This document shows positions 45,640-57,280 of a stretch of 64,000 bases of DNA, piece after piece. A program made the translations under genes and the position numbers. How positions within the stretch are numbered: the stretch's first letter is position 1; every line of letters starts with the position of its first letter. The notes below the pieces were generated by a model. The model searched no databases and was not told the DNA's origin. It saw only the letters and a program-made list of their open reading frames with translations. Source of the DNA: Bolinopsis microptera (lineage: Eukaryota > Ctenophora > Tentaculata > Lobata > Bolinopsidae); the NCBI RefSeq assembly GCF_026151205.1, contig NC_087083.1:12458944-12522943 (forward strand), given 5' to 3'.

Positions 45640-46230
45640 ATTTAATGATTCGATGTGAGGTTTCCAGTCAGTTTTTCATCAAGCTGCAACCGAGAAATTT
45701 AGTTGTTTTAAAAAGTATTATTATGGAGCCCCGTCTATGGAGAGATTTTAAATCATCGGGAGTACTGATGTAGCCGATTCATTTACACGTGTGTTTGGGG
45801 GAGAATTACATATAACAGCTCTTCTTAGCGTTAATATGTAATCAGTGTACATTTCATGTATCTAGAGAAATCGACGAAAGTATATCGTTAGCTACTTTAT
45901 AAAGTCTTTTTTTCGAGTCTGCAGAATCGAATAGGTTAGTGTCGTAAGCAAATAAGTATACTTGACCTTTATTAGATACGTTGCATAGGGCATTTATATA
46001 CAGGTGGAATAGTTAGGGACCAAGAACAGAGCTTGGGGAACTCCCCACCACAGGAAGTTTATCGAGTTTTCATTAAGACGTGAAACATATTGGCCGGTTT
46101 GACAGAGTACTTTTTATCAAATCAGTGCGTTGCCCCTAATTCCGTAATTATTTTAATTTGATAAAAGCTTCTCGTGGATATCGTGTCGGATGCCTTACTA
46201 AAGCAATGAAAATGCCAAGAAAACGTGTTT
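45640..46230 (-). pseudogene. reverse transcriptase remnant with mutated active site
   Basis: Minus-strand translation in shifting frames gives ISTR/HEKLL after a motif-A-like segment (46230-46160), SSPSSVLGP then a stop, LFHLYINAL (46042-45990, motif B), VYLFAYDTNLFDSADS (45955-45905, motif C with Tyr replacing the first catalytic Asp of ADD), and TKFLGCSL (45715-45690, motif E region). The loss of Asp and the stops make it inactive unless they are read errors. Confidence 0.85.
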
Positions 46231-49200
46231 CTGTCTTTTAGTGTGATTCGGATATGGCTAACAGATAGTTCAGTGGTGGCTTGTTGAGGACCTTTCTAAA
46301 TCAAAATTGGGTCTTCATAAATGATTCTTTTTGCATTTAGGAAGCTTGTACATTATTTATAAATAGTTTCTCTAATAAATTTTTCCAAATATGGTAAGGT
46401 GATATTGGCCTATAGTTTTCAAATAGTTCCTGATTATCTATTTTATAGAGGGACTTATCTTTCTAATTTTAAGTTCATCTGGGATATTTCCATGTTGCAT
46501 GCAATGGTTGTTAAAGTGTTGGCTAAAAAGGGAGATATTATTCTAGCAGACTTTTTTTTATAAGTTGAATTGGGAAATGTCACAAGATTTACAATTTGAC
46601 GACTCATTTTATATCTTTAATTTCATACTGTGTACATTCACCTTTCGATATATACTTGACTCCACCAGGTTTTAGGTGTGATGTTTGAGGAACGTGGGAT
46701 TGCTTCAGGGTTTATTATCTTCAGAATAAATTTCATTTAGTAGATTGGATGAATATCGACTGAAATATTTATTGAATTCTTTAGCTATATTCATACGTTT
46801 ATTTTTTTTTGATCGTTCAAGGATTTAAACATGGCTTTTTTTCACGCCGTGGATTTTCCACGAATAGTGTTTATGATTTCCCACGTTTTCTTACTATCCC
46901 CAGAGCGGTCATTAAGTTACCTGCTTAATGATTCTTCTTGTCACCGGTCAATAAGTACCTTGAGAATGCTTCCTGTAATCCTTTATATTCAAGTATCTTT
47001 TTGCTATATTCATAAAGTGAGGCAATTTACACTCCTCGCGTTTAATATTATTATCATTTGTTAGCAATATACTTTTTTCGTATGAGACTTTTATCCACAA
47101 ACATGAGCGAGGTCTTTCGTTCGAATTGACCGGTTTCCACTCATCCCCCCCCCACCCCCAATACATAGTAAATCCATGGGTTGTTCAAAGCAGTTACGTT
47201 TTAGATCAATTTAGGTTGTCATGTTTGAATGCTCGTTCTAGGTGCCTTCTGAAAAGTAGTGCAGAAAACCTACATGATGTTTCAGGAGGATTGGTATGTA
47301 GTTTGTCATTATCAATTGAGTGAGAAAGGAGTCTACATTTGAGGTGCTATAGCGTAATAGTGTGCGTGTTTAAGTTTAGGTTCATCAGCTACAAAATTAG
47401 ACATACTATTGTTTTGAAAGATGGCATGTGGTGAGAAAACATTGAGTTGCAACGTTCCTGTATAACATCGTGCTTTCGATTTCAATTAGTGAAATATTAT
47501 CAATAAAAGGATGGGTTACATCCAGGCTTTTCGAGTGTTTGGATAGATATCGTTGGTGAGTACCCTAATCCGGATTATGTTTTCTAATTCTTGTGTGCAT
47601 CTTCTATTGCGTTATGGAGGTTAATTTTAAAAATCACCAAATTACATGTCTTTAACTTTGGGATGTTTACCCATTAATACTTGGAGATCAGCGAGAAACT
47701 AGTCAATGTCATCTCCTAGGGGGTCATTTAGTTTACTCCTACGTTTATGTTTTAAGTTTCTTGATGAATAGTCACAAGCGGCTTTCTAAATTACTGGTGA
47801 CGTTTGATAACTTCTACATTAAACGACTGCATTAAAAGCATTGTGAACATAATATTGCAACGCCCGTTCCTTCGATTTGTTATGCATTGTAGTATATCGG
47901 TAGAACTCATGATTCCATTAATAGGGTAAACGGTATCTCTTCTGGCTAATATTTGGTTTCGGCAAGGCCTAGATAGGGAAATTGTGTTTGAGGCACTCTT
48001 ATTCAGATAGGAGATGGTCGAAGTTGCTCTTTAATGACCGTCGATATTCAGGAAGAAAGAGCTCCATTTTTATGAAGTTGGCCACTAAGTTCGTCGTTAT
48101 TAAATTTGTGGTGGAGTATGGCCTTACAATATTCTAGAACTGTGACATTTTCAGAATCATGGGGGTCGTTGTTTTTTTATCCGACTACTAATCTTATCTT
48201 TAATCGGGTTGTATGTTTAAGGATTTAGCGCTTTTGCACTGACGACAAAGTAATTTGAGTGATCAGGTTGCCTCAGAGTTTTTGAACATTTTTCATGTAT
48301 ATGCAATTACATTTAAACATTCTAACTAATTTTTTGACCTAAACATAAGCTCTTTAGGAAGTGACTGCAATTTTTCCCTTATTTGAGAAGTTACATAACT
48401 GGTAAAACTGTAACCGCCTCTCCTCTGGAACTGACTGACGGTCTCCGTAACTCTGCTAGTCGGTCCTCTTCGTTTATCATACTCCTCGGTGGAGCCTGAA
48501 ATATGGTTTGTTTATTTAGGCAGCAAGGACCCTAGCACCTGTTCGTTAAGGGGAAGGTGTCAGGAATGTTTTGTCGATCAACTGGTCTTGGACAAATTGA
48601 TGGACCTACATGCCTATAATGGATCAGCATAAGCCTTTAAAACCTTGACACTCTGAACACAGAACTCTCCTTTAGATGTAAGAAGTCGTCTGCAAGTTCA
48701 TTAAACAAGTTTACTTTTCTATTCAAATCAGCAATTTTAGTAGAAGCAGACGGGCATAAAACATAAACAAACATTTATGGTTCAGCAGCTTAATTTCTTT
48801 TATTTTGTTAACAGCGATCTACATACACTTCTGACGTTACTTGTGGTTGCTTTTTATCTTTGATCCCGCAACATGATTACAACATTGATGTAGTTGACAG
48901 CTGTACAGGTCCAATGTTTGTTGATTATAGGCGCCATTCTTAAGGCCAGGCTTGAGTCTCCAAATGTTATTACGTTTATTAGTCCCAAACTTGAGCATTT
49001 CTGTATTTGAATCTCCTATCAAGATGTAGAGTTTTTGTTTTCAGTAACTGATCTGATACGTGGGGCTTATATCTGATGTCCTTGGGTGACGTTACTCTTT
49101 GGTATTGAATGAGTGAAAATGTATTGTGTATTTTTCTTGTCATATGGATGAGAGTGTTCGGTGGGTGGATGTTTGCGTCAGACTTGACACCAGACATTTT

Positions 49201-50061
49201 TGTCAAGGAACTGGATGGAGCATTCTTGGCGTGTGGATGTCTGTGAAGATGGGATGATTCAGAATCTATAGTGGGCTCGTCGTCACTGATGTGTCTTGGG
49301 AAGTGAACTATTAGGGCCCTTTCGTAACAGTTATGAGACATGAATTTATGAACAGGAGGTGAGGAGGCACTCTCAGGATTGTGACTTGAGGTGGGGTGCT
49401 GTTCGTAGTATAATTCCTGTTCTAGGGAAATTGATTTTCTCCCAGTATCGGCTGAAGCACCTGGGGGATTGGGCGTTGAATCGGCACCAGATTTGGAAAC
49501 TGTATTCGTGTAAAGGAGCTCCGAAACGCAACAGTTGAGCGGGCCTGATTCAGCACAAATGACAACTGACTCTAGTGATGTGGTGTATTTGAGGCTGTTT
49601 ATCTCATTGATGATTTATAGTTTGAGGTCGGGTGAAGCTTTTCTGATTGGTGCTCTATGGGAGTTGTGGGTTAAGGGACAACTGTGGGTGGGTGGTGTGA
49701 GTGGGGGGTTTTTTTGGGGGGGGGGGTGGGTGTGACACGACTAGGTTGGACCCAGGTCTGAGAGCTTGTGGTGCTTGGTGATTGTGGGGCCTGCTTAGGA
49801 TACGGCAGTGATTTTCTTAAGGTTTCCATACTAGTCTGATGCTCAGTGATCTGTTTTTTCTTGTTTTAAGTTTCTCATCAACCTGACCTTCTTGGAGGGT
49901 CCCGATGTTGAATATGTAGTCATTGTCTCCTAGCTTGAGTATTCTCTCACGAAAATGGTCTTGGTGGTAGCTCGAGATCGTTTTGTGTGGATATAGCGAA
50001 GTTAGTTTCTCCTTCATTTTATTGACATTTCGTCAAGATCAATGTTTTTATTCCTCTTGAT

Positions 50062-50289
50062 TTAGAACATATTGAGAAGTAATAGTCTCGATCTGTGGTT
50101 GTTTAGAGCTGGGCAAGCCAGGGGCCTTGAAACCAAAGCGGACAGTGCCTTCACTCTATCTGTGTAACAAAACTGGTCGGAAATACCTTGTAGTTTACAA
50201 CTATATTGGTTGTGCCAGGTTTGTGGGCAAGAGGTACAATTCAATAATACATGAGGTTTTATCACTAGTTCCACTGGGACATTTATCAT
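50062..50289 (-). pseudogene. LINE ORF1 PHD-finger-like fragment
   Basis: Contains CTSCPQTWHNQ with spacing like the C4HC3 half of a PHD finger, then CKLQGISDQF. A shifted frame supplies an upstream KCPSGTSDKTSC and a downstream CPL-type pair. It is the N-terminal part of the decayed LINE. Confidence 0.6.
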
Positions 50290-50654
50290 ACCTGATGTAC
50301 GGTTTCGAGGTTTCTCTGATTTAGGTGCTTTCTTCGGGGCTTTTTGGCTGGTACCTTTGCTATATCCTTTGCTTGTACGGTTTGGGGGTTGCTGCGGTCT
50401 TTGGTGTTGGTGTCTTTCTTTTATACCTTATTCTAGGAAAACACGATCATGGGGGTGTGCCAGGTGCACTCAGAGAGTGCCTACTTTCATCGTGTCAGCT
50501 TCGCATGAACTATATAGTTAATGGGTGGGTGGTCTGGTGGGTAATGAGTTGTAAGCCAGGAATGATGTTGAGAGACACTTGAAAATTTCATTGATTTGCA
50601 GTTGAAACTGAAAGGTATTTTAATGAAATATTAATTAATTAATTTAGACCATAT

Positions 50655-50815
50655 GGTGGACATGATAGGGGGTGGGTGGGGGTGGTCGATGAATCTTTTC
50701 ATGCTTTGTTTGGGGAGGGTGGGTGGGGGCGGTGGTGGATGGATCTATTCATGTTCATGTTTTTGGGAGGGTGGGTGGGGGTGGTTGGAGGGTTCTTTTG
50801 GATTCTTTATTATGT
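50655..50815 (+). repeat. G-rich ~65 bp minisatellite, 3 copies
   Basis: Three units with GGGTGGGTGGGGG followed by a GATGAATCT/GATGGATCT and TTCATG block. Several adjacent G3-G5 runs (also 49690-49735) could form G-quadruplexes. Confidence 0.75.
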
Positions 50816-51491
50816 TCGGGGAGGGATGCAGATGAATTACAGGCATTCAGAGTGAAGACAAGTAGAGATAAATGGCCGGGTTCATTTGAACAGGAAAATT
50901 GTGGCAGGCATGTCTGTTTGACAAACCTGCACAAAAGGTTAGGAGTTCAAGGTACAATAAACTTAATAGTTCAATAAGTAAGTCAATTTAGAGAATAATT
51001 CATATTCCATACTAAATTAAGTAAATAATATATACAATCTAATCATTTCCTAAAGATATATCTCTTAACTCCAAATTAATCAATATCATTTCATTATCAT
51101 TATTTAGACAATATCCAAATCATTACTTAGTGTAAGAACTTTCGATTAATCTATATCTACAGTTGGATCAACTCTCCAAAACTACGAAATACAAATAATT
51201 CAGGTTGTGTCCAACCAGGAAGCCGGCAGTCCTGTGTTTACTTAGACTTTAAGGTATGGGGTAAGGGAGGGGTTTTGGATGATCTGGGATTTATGAGGTT
51301 GTGTTCCATGATCTACTCATCTTCGGGTTTGTGCTTCATCTCCGACCAGTGGCACCTATTCAAACCACCCTGCAACACCCCCACAGATCATTTGTTCTTT
51401 AGCAACACATGGACATTGGGCTCCTGGCCTCACTTGACTTCCTCAAATTTATTGGTTATTTAGTAGTGTTGAAAGTATTTAAAACGTTCAC
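50816..51491. other. no gene seen
   Basis: AT-rich with short frames only. Confidence 0.5.
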
Positions 51492-51905
51492 AATTGCTCT
51501 AACCTGAGCCCTCTCGCTTGCAGTAGCGCGGCCGTCCCCCGAAGGCGGCCAAATTTTTTTATCTGTGAAAACAAGAGCGTCTCGCAGTACAAGCGTAGTC
51601 TCATGGCTTTGAAAATCACAAAAATCATATCATAATAACTATAATGTAGCAAACATGAAACACATAATAGTGCGCGCAAGTTCGAATTGGCGATCACTAG
51701 CTCTTTTTTAAAATATTTTTTACTGTAAATGTTAACGTGTGTTACTTGTGTAAATCTTTTGCATATTTAGACTGTAGACGAGTTCATTCTCGGCGCGCGC
51801 TTGTAGATTTTAAAATCTACAAAAGGAACTTATATCGCAGCTGTGCTTACCAGGCACGCAATTCTTTGTGCGGAGCTATTTTCAAGCTTCCTGAACATAG
51901 ATACA
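51492..51905 (+). repeat. third copy of the 10.1-11.2 kb repeat
   Basis: 51492-51605 matches 10128-10250 (CCCTCTCGCTTGCAGTAGCG) and 51606-51905 matches 10955-11225, with the foldback interior missing. It marks the right limit of the repeat-rich domain. Confidence 0.75.
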
Positions 51906-52763
51906 GTGCACTCTGTGTACCCCCCCCCAAAGCTAAATAACATGAACACATGTGGTCACACAAGGTTTTTAAAACTTATAAATGTTCAAAATGTACATAA
52001 CTTGTGTTTAGATTGTGCAGAGTTCTAATATTTCGGAAAACGATTCTCTCGAATCGATTTTAAATTGTAATTGTCCAGACGGATTTATTATTTAATTAAT
52101 ATCATTGCGTATATTATTAATAGGATCGTACGCACGAAATTAATGACTGATAAATGAATGTTTTGATGCATGACGGTATCCTCAAACCTGCATCTATAAT
52201 ATATTATATAATTAGTAGTTGTTCCACCACTTTTTCCACTTTGCAATGCACTTAATTTCATCAAGATCACGAATATTGTTTATACTTTAATTCATATATT
52301 ATTTAAGGTTCCTTTCTTGGATACTGAATAATAATTATTCAGATTTAATCTTCATCCTAGTTCTTCCAAATACTATAATTTTATTCATCACAATACTCCT
52401 AAGTTTGTTTTGCTCATAATGTTCTCCTAGGCCCGTTTATATTTGTTAACTTAGTTTGATTCGGTCCTTATCGGCATTGGCGAAATTAATCGTTATTTAA
52501 GAAAGCCCAACGATACTTCTGTATCAGTATATTTATTATATGTTTATTGCATGCAAATTTGCTATTGAAGCTAATCCCTTCCATGACGCTGGCATTTTAT
52601 AGCGGACTTTCATTTCGAAACTTTATTCGGTGTAATAACAGTTATCGTTCGTTTATTTGTAGAATTCGTTTCAGTATATTGATCACATGGATTATGAATC
52701 CCTACTTTGCCTAAATCATTATTCGTTTAGATTGTTATTGGTGTGTAAACTGATATGATTAAG
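51906..52763. other. AT-rich DNA upstream of the gene cluster
   Basis: No element recognised. It must contain the promoter or upstream transcript of the first gene, but no motif stands out. Confidence 0.4.
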
Positions 52764-52775
52764 TTTTGTTTTCAG
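52764..52775 (+). promoter_or_regulatory. splice acceptor before TTC33
   Basis: TTTTGTTTTCAG ends 18 nt before the ATG at 52794. Either a cis acceptor of a 5' intron or a spliced-leader acceptor. Confidence 0.6.
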
Positions 52776-52793
52776 AATCTTAGAAAGGAAGTA

Positions 52794-53456
52794 ATGAAAA
52801 GATCAAGTGTAATTTCGTTTACACTTAGCTCGAAAAGGAAATGTGGCTTGAAGTCTAGTAGTCTTAAATCGAAGTCTGGTATTCTGTGTTTTCAGAATGA
52901 AGACAATGAATCAAAATGTAGCAGAGAACCTCCATTTGTTTCTAAAACTATTGCCCTCGAAGATACCTTAACAGTTGCTCATAGACTGAAGTCAGAAGGA
53001 AACACTTTAGCTGAGAATTCTAGATTTTGGGAAGCCCTGTCCAAATTTAAAAAGGCTATAGAACTCTTACTTGAGCTTAAAAGTAATGGGTCAGATGACC
53101 TGGAGAATAATCGTACGAATCAATTTTGTGTCCTGCTCTCGGTTCTACACGAGTTGTGCTCACAGTGCTATTCTGAACTTGGGGAAGTTTATCCTGCAGT
53201 TGAATCTGCTGAGAAGGCAGTAAGTTACAACAAATCCTGTTATCTTGCCCTTCAAACACTGGCACGAGCACAGATTAACATTGGGGAACTCTATCTGGCC
53301 AAAGAAAGTATTCAATGTAGTTTACATCTGGACCCCAGCTGTTCTGAATCGTGGACTGATTTAAAACATACACTTTCATTGACTAAGAGTCTACAGTCTA
53401 CCTCTTGGTCCAATCTACCTGTTGAAACTCGACCAGGCATTGTTTGCCAAAGATAA
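52794..53456 (+). CDS. TTC33: TTC33-like tetratricopeptide protein
   Basis: 220 residues from the ATG at 52794; the ATG at 52755 lies upstream of a good acceptor and is less likely. The N-terminus (1-50) is basic and Ser-rich. TPR-type helices cover roughly 65-190: ALSKFKKAIELL, CYSELGEVYPAVESAEKAV and ARAQINIGELYLAKESIQCS, followed by LHLDPSCSESWTDL. This order matches vertebrate TTC33, a small cytoplasmic/nuclear protein of poorly known function. Human TTC33 is ~262 residues, with a longer N- and C-terminus. Single exon, no frameshift. An AATAAA lies ~205 nt downstream, and DHPS starts 375 nt after the stop on the same strand. Confidence 0.75.
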   Translation: MKRSSVISFTLSSKRKCGLKSSSLKSKSGILCFQNEDNESKCSREPPFVSKTIALEDTLTVAHRLKSEGNTLAENSRFWEALSKFKKAIELLLELKSNGSDDLENNRTNQFCVLLSVLHELCSQCYSELGEVYPAVESAEKAVSYNKSCYLALQTLARAQINIGELYLAKESIQCSLHLDPSCSESWTDLKHTLSLTKSLQSTSWSNLPVETRPGIVCQR

Positions 53457-53661
53457 TCTGGCTTTTGTCATATATTACAATGTGTCCAGGTAGATTGCTT
53501 CTCAAAACGGCATTTAAAATTTGTGATCAAACAATCTTAAAAGCTTCTTTCTTGAATGACTTGTGTTTAGATTTGGGTTTTTACTTATACAATATTGTTA
53601 TACTGTATCGTTCTTCATTGACTATTTATATTGTTTACCTAACATAGGTTTGAAAATATTA

Positions 53662-53667
53662 AATAAA
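53662..53667 (+). terminator. poly(A) signal after TTC33
   Basis: AATAAA ~205 nt after the stop and 165 nt before the DHPS acceptor. Confidence 0.5.
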
Positions 53668-53817
53668 GTTAAAATCAATTCAGCAAAGTTTCAATTTTCA
53701 TCAGTTTTGGAATTGAAATAAATGTTCTGTTTTAATTTACTCTTTTAATATAGCATTTCCCATTTTTGATGATATGAACTATTTGTCTAAATCGCTTTTG
53801 ATACTGTTGAATTCTAA

Positions 53818-53831
53818 TCTTTTTTTATCAG
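53818..53831 (+). promoter_or_regulatory. splice acceptor directly before the DHPS start
   Basis: A T-rich tract ending TTTTTTATCAG is followed immediately by the ATG at 53832. Confidence 0.65.
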
Positions 53832-54909
53832 ATGGATGAAACATTGTTATCAAAGGCGGCTGTTTATCCTGAATCAGAAGATTTTGATGGACCCACTGTG
53901 AAGGGCTATGATTTCTCCCAAAGTTCAGTTGATTATGATGCTCTATTTGAATCATACAGAACTATGGGGTTTCAAGCTACAAATTTTGCAGCCGCTGTAG
54001 ATATGATAAACGAAATGCTGGCTGCAAAATCATGTCCATTTGAGGGGTTTAAAATGCCTGATGTCAGACAAGAATCTGGTTGTACTATATTTTTAGGATT
54101 CACTAGTAATATGATCAGCAGTGGTGTCCGGGAAAACATAAAGTTCCTTGTGAAAGAAAACTTGGTAGATGTCCTTGTTACAACGTGTGGTGCTATTGAA
54201 GAAGACATTATGAAATGTTTTGCTCCTCATCAAATTGGAAGGTTTGATTATGATGGCAAAACTTTGCGTTCTAAAGGCTTAAACCGTATCGGCAATTTGA
54301 TTGTCCCATCCAAAAACTATGAGCTCTTTGAAGAATGGTTAATGCAATCCTTAATTTTATGCTTGATGAACAGATTGAAAAAGGAGAGATATGGAGTCAG
54401 TAAAATGACTACTCTAATGGGGAGCGCATTCAACAACGAAGACTGTGTACTGTATGGCATGGAAAAAAACAAAAATTCCGGTCTTCTGTCCTGCTATAAT
54501 TGACGGAGCAGTTGGTGATGTCATGTATTTTCACTCTTATAACAGAGAAGGACTTATAATGGATCTCACTCAAGACATCAGAGCTATAAACAGGACTGCT
54601 GTCGGTGCTCAAAAGAGTGGTATGATAATATTGGGAGGTGGCGTTATAAAACATCACATAGCTAATGCTAATTTAATGAGAAATGGTACAGATTTTTCAG
54701 TTTACATAAATACTGCTCAGCCTTTTGACGGTTCTGATTCTGGTGCTACTCCAGATGAAGCAGTTTCTTGGGGTAAAATTAAACATGGATGTAAAGAACC
54801 TGTTAAAATATATTGTGAAGCAACACTTGTATTTCCTTTAATTGTAGCACAAACATTTGCTAAATATCATCAAAAACGGTTGGAAAAGAGTAAAACCACC
54901 AATGAATGA
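53832..54909 (+). CDS. DHPS: deoxyhypusine synthase (frame interrupted)
   Basis: Transfers the aminobutyl group of spermidine to a lysine of eIF5A, NAD-dependent, the first step of hypusine formation in the cytosol. The match is end to end: [97 protein letters not shown] and SWGKI with the catalytic Lys (codon 54775-54777). Length ~359 residues (human 369). The frame is lost near 54342 (one base missing in a CC), regained near 54400 (two missing) and lost near 54453 (two missing in TT/GGG); downstream frame 54445-54909. No introns, although animal DHPS genes usually have many. Conserved residues are intact, so sequence errors are more likely than a pseudogene. Confidence 0.92.
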
Positions 54910-55064
54910 GCTATTTATTATATTTTTTTTTTTTTTCAAAACCCCTGTTAGGTTTTTTTAATGGTTTGCTTTTAGCGTTTTGATTTTTATATGTATTTGT
55001 AGTATTATTAACAGAACGTTCAGCTATTCTTATTTCATGATACTAGTAAAATGAAGCTCTAAGG

Positions 55065-55070
55065 AATAAA
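55065..55070 (+). terminator. poly(A) signal after DHPS
   Basis: AATAAA ~155 nt after the stop, in an AT-rich 3' region. Confidence 0.5.
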
Positions 55071-55556
55071 AACTTGTAATTTTTTTTTAATAAAAAATAA
55101 ACTAAAATTTAATTTATTAAGATCCTGATAACTAATTTATTTGATATTTTATAATATTCTGACATGATGCTGTATCACTATTTTGATCATCCAGTGAGTT
55201 CATTTTTTAAGTGTAATTGTAGCCATGATGGCCTTTTTGATTCCAGATCATCCCCTGGCAAATGTTAGCATTGCAAAAAGTTCCCAACTGCCAAGCGTTA
55301 GTGCAACTATATTTCAAACAAGTGAGACACTCGAATCAATTCGTCACTTATTTTGAGTGTTTCACATGTTTCAATTATCCTTTTGATGGCCACAGATTTT
55401 TGATTTATTGAGTAGTTACAAGTGGGATGTCTTTTATATGGAGTAATGCATAGACATTGTAGTACAATGTACATTGCACGTTTACATTTAGTACAATAAT
55501 TACTTTATGCTATGTTATTCTAGTATAAAATCAAGCAATATTATTTATTCTGAACA
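55071..55556. other. intergenic, nothing seen
   Basis: AT-rich spacer between DHPS and SHOC2 copy A; no motif or repeat recognised. Confidence 0.5.
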
Positions 55557-55568
55557 TTTCCTTTTTAG
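55557..55568 (+). promoter_or_regulatory. splice acceptor before SHOC2 copy A
   Basis: TTTCCTTTTTAG, 27 nt before the ATG at 55596. A two-codon upstream ORF (ATG AGA TAA at 55578) sits between. Confidence 0.6.
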
Positions 55569-55595
55569 GGAACCAAAATGAGATAAGCCCAGCAA

Positions 55596-57168
55596 ATGAA
55601 CTCAAAGCATGTCACATTTGGTTCTGGACCTGGCATCCGACCAACCAACAACGCCTCGGGAAAAAAGAGTGACAAAGATAACTCGCAGAACAGGGAGGTT
55701 ACCAGACGAATAGAAAAATGCAAGGAATCTGGAGACCAGAGGATTGATCTTACTGATCTTACTCTTAGTGAAATTCCTTCAAACATATCTGTCTTCAAAA
55801 TATTACTTCCCTCTGCATCTATAAAAATAAACTTTCCACTTTGCCTCCAGAGATTTGTAAGCTGTCAAGTCTTGTTGCTATATTGGCCAGTGAAAATTCT
55901 TTTACAACTCTACCTGATGAGATGAAATTGTTGAAGAAACTAGAGATTCTCGACTTGCGTCACAGTAAACTAACATCAATACACGTGTTTTGTCGAACTT
56001 GAGTACTTAAAAAGATATGCTCAGTTACAACAAACTCACGGGAGTGTCTGAGGATCTTGGCAAAATGAAGAACCTTAGTCGTTGATATTGATCGAGAACA
56101 AATTGAAGCGATACCTGAGAGTATTGGTTCTCTCAAAAACTTGGAGCTTCTGGATGTAGCAAAAAATCAGCTGGTAAGCATTCCATCATCTATAACTGAG
56201 TGTCTAATGTTGTCTCAGTTTGTAGTTAAATACAACAAAATAGATAGCTTACCTGAAAATATCGGGAACCTGAGAAACCTGATCCGGTTAAATGTAATGG
56301 GCAACAAACTCGTCAGTTTGCCTAGTTCTATCTGTAGTTGCACAAAGCTTCAAGATGTTGTTTTGGATGAAAACAGATTAACATCCATACCGAAGGGAAT
56401 GCTCACGTCACTCACACTCCTGGAAAGTATCGAACTTTCTCGAAACTGTTTTATTAGCATTCCCTCTGATGGCCCCAACTCTTTCAAGAACATCAAAACT
56501 GTCAATCTAGAGAAAAATAAAATCAACATGATTCCTTATGGAGTATTTTCTCTAGCTAAGAATTTGGTAAAGCTGAATTTAAATGACATTGGATTAACAA
56601 ATTTACCCTTTGATATGGGTGAATGGACGACCATCGTGGAGCTAAATCTAGCTTATAATCGATGGAAACAGCATACCGGAGGACATACAATGTTTAAGAG
56701 AACTTGAACATCCTCAGCTTAAGCCACAATCATCTGGAATATCTTCCCAAGGGTATCGGACAGCTCAAAAAACTGAGAGTGCTTGAATGTGATGGAAATC
56801 AGCTGCGGAGCCTGCCTGCAGAGATTGGATACCTGTTAGAGCTAGAAAAACTCAACCTCCACAGCAACCAGCTGATTTCGATTCCTCGTCAAATCGGCTG
56901 CCTTTACCGTCTCTCTGAGCTGAACGTCAGTGAAAATTGTTTAAAAGTCTTGCCGGATGAAATCGGTCATCTGGGTCAATTAAAAAAGCTCCTCGTTAAT
57001 AACAATAGTCTGTTGCAAAACCTTCCTGTTCAGTTGACCATGTGCAGTGAGCTAAATTATTTAAACATTGAAAATTGTCCATTGTATGAAATTCCTTCTG
57101 AGTATGTTCAGGGTGGTCCTCAAAACGTACTTTATTATCTTACATCTATAAGCCCATATCATAATTAA
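55596..57168 (+). CDS. SHOC2: SHOC2-like leucine-rich repeat protein, copy A (several frameshifts)
   Basis: SHOC2 bridges RAS/MRAS and PP1C to dephosphorylate RAF. The N-terminus has KHVTF, which fits the PP1-docking RVxF consensus and sits where human SHOC2 has its own RVxF-like motif. Then RRIEKCKESGDQRIDL and about 20 LRRs of the L..LP..IG type, ending LNYLNIENCPL and GGPQNVLYYL as in human SHOC2 (IENCPLSHLP, VAGGP). Total span 1573 bp, ~524 residues. Frames change near 55795, 55985-56080 (more than one) and 56660-56705; open pieces are 55596-55790, 56141-56660 and 56704-57168. Most damaged gene of the cluster: a pseudogene cannot be excluded, though length is preserved. No introns. Confidence 0.85.
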
Positions 57169-57274
57169 ATCTTTCGTATAAAATATGTTTTGATGAAATA
57201 GTAATTATCGAGATTATGGTATTATTATTGTAAACTTGTTGATACTATAAATAGCGAGTATTCGTACTTAAATT

Positions 57275-57280
57275 AATAAA
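57275..57280 (+). terminator. possible poly(A) signal after SHOC2 copy A
   Basis: AATAAA ~107 nt after the stop. Confidence 0.45.

Larger units (their letters stand above)
45280..50460 (-). mobile_element. decayed LINE with PHD-like ORF1 (minus strand)
   Basis: Minus-strand order: basic PKK-rich start and PHD-finger-like CTSCPQTWHNQ (50289-50062), GDNDYIFNIGTLQEG (~49950), a polar Ser/His stretch (49341), an IGDSNTEMLKFG block like the GDS(N) esterase of CR1 ORF1 proteins (49022), an undecipherable endonuclease region, then reverse transcriptase remnants near 46230-45640. Dozens of frameshifts and stops. Membership of the CR1-like lineage is an inference from the PHD and esterase combination. 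Confidence 0.8.

Noticed and set aside
46831-47323. + strand ORFs of 77 and 65 residues
   Set aside because: They lie antisense to the decayed LINE and have no protein-like features.
50653-50977. Gly/Trp-rich + strand ORFs
   Set aside because: They come from the G-rich minisatellite and shift frame between repeat units.
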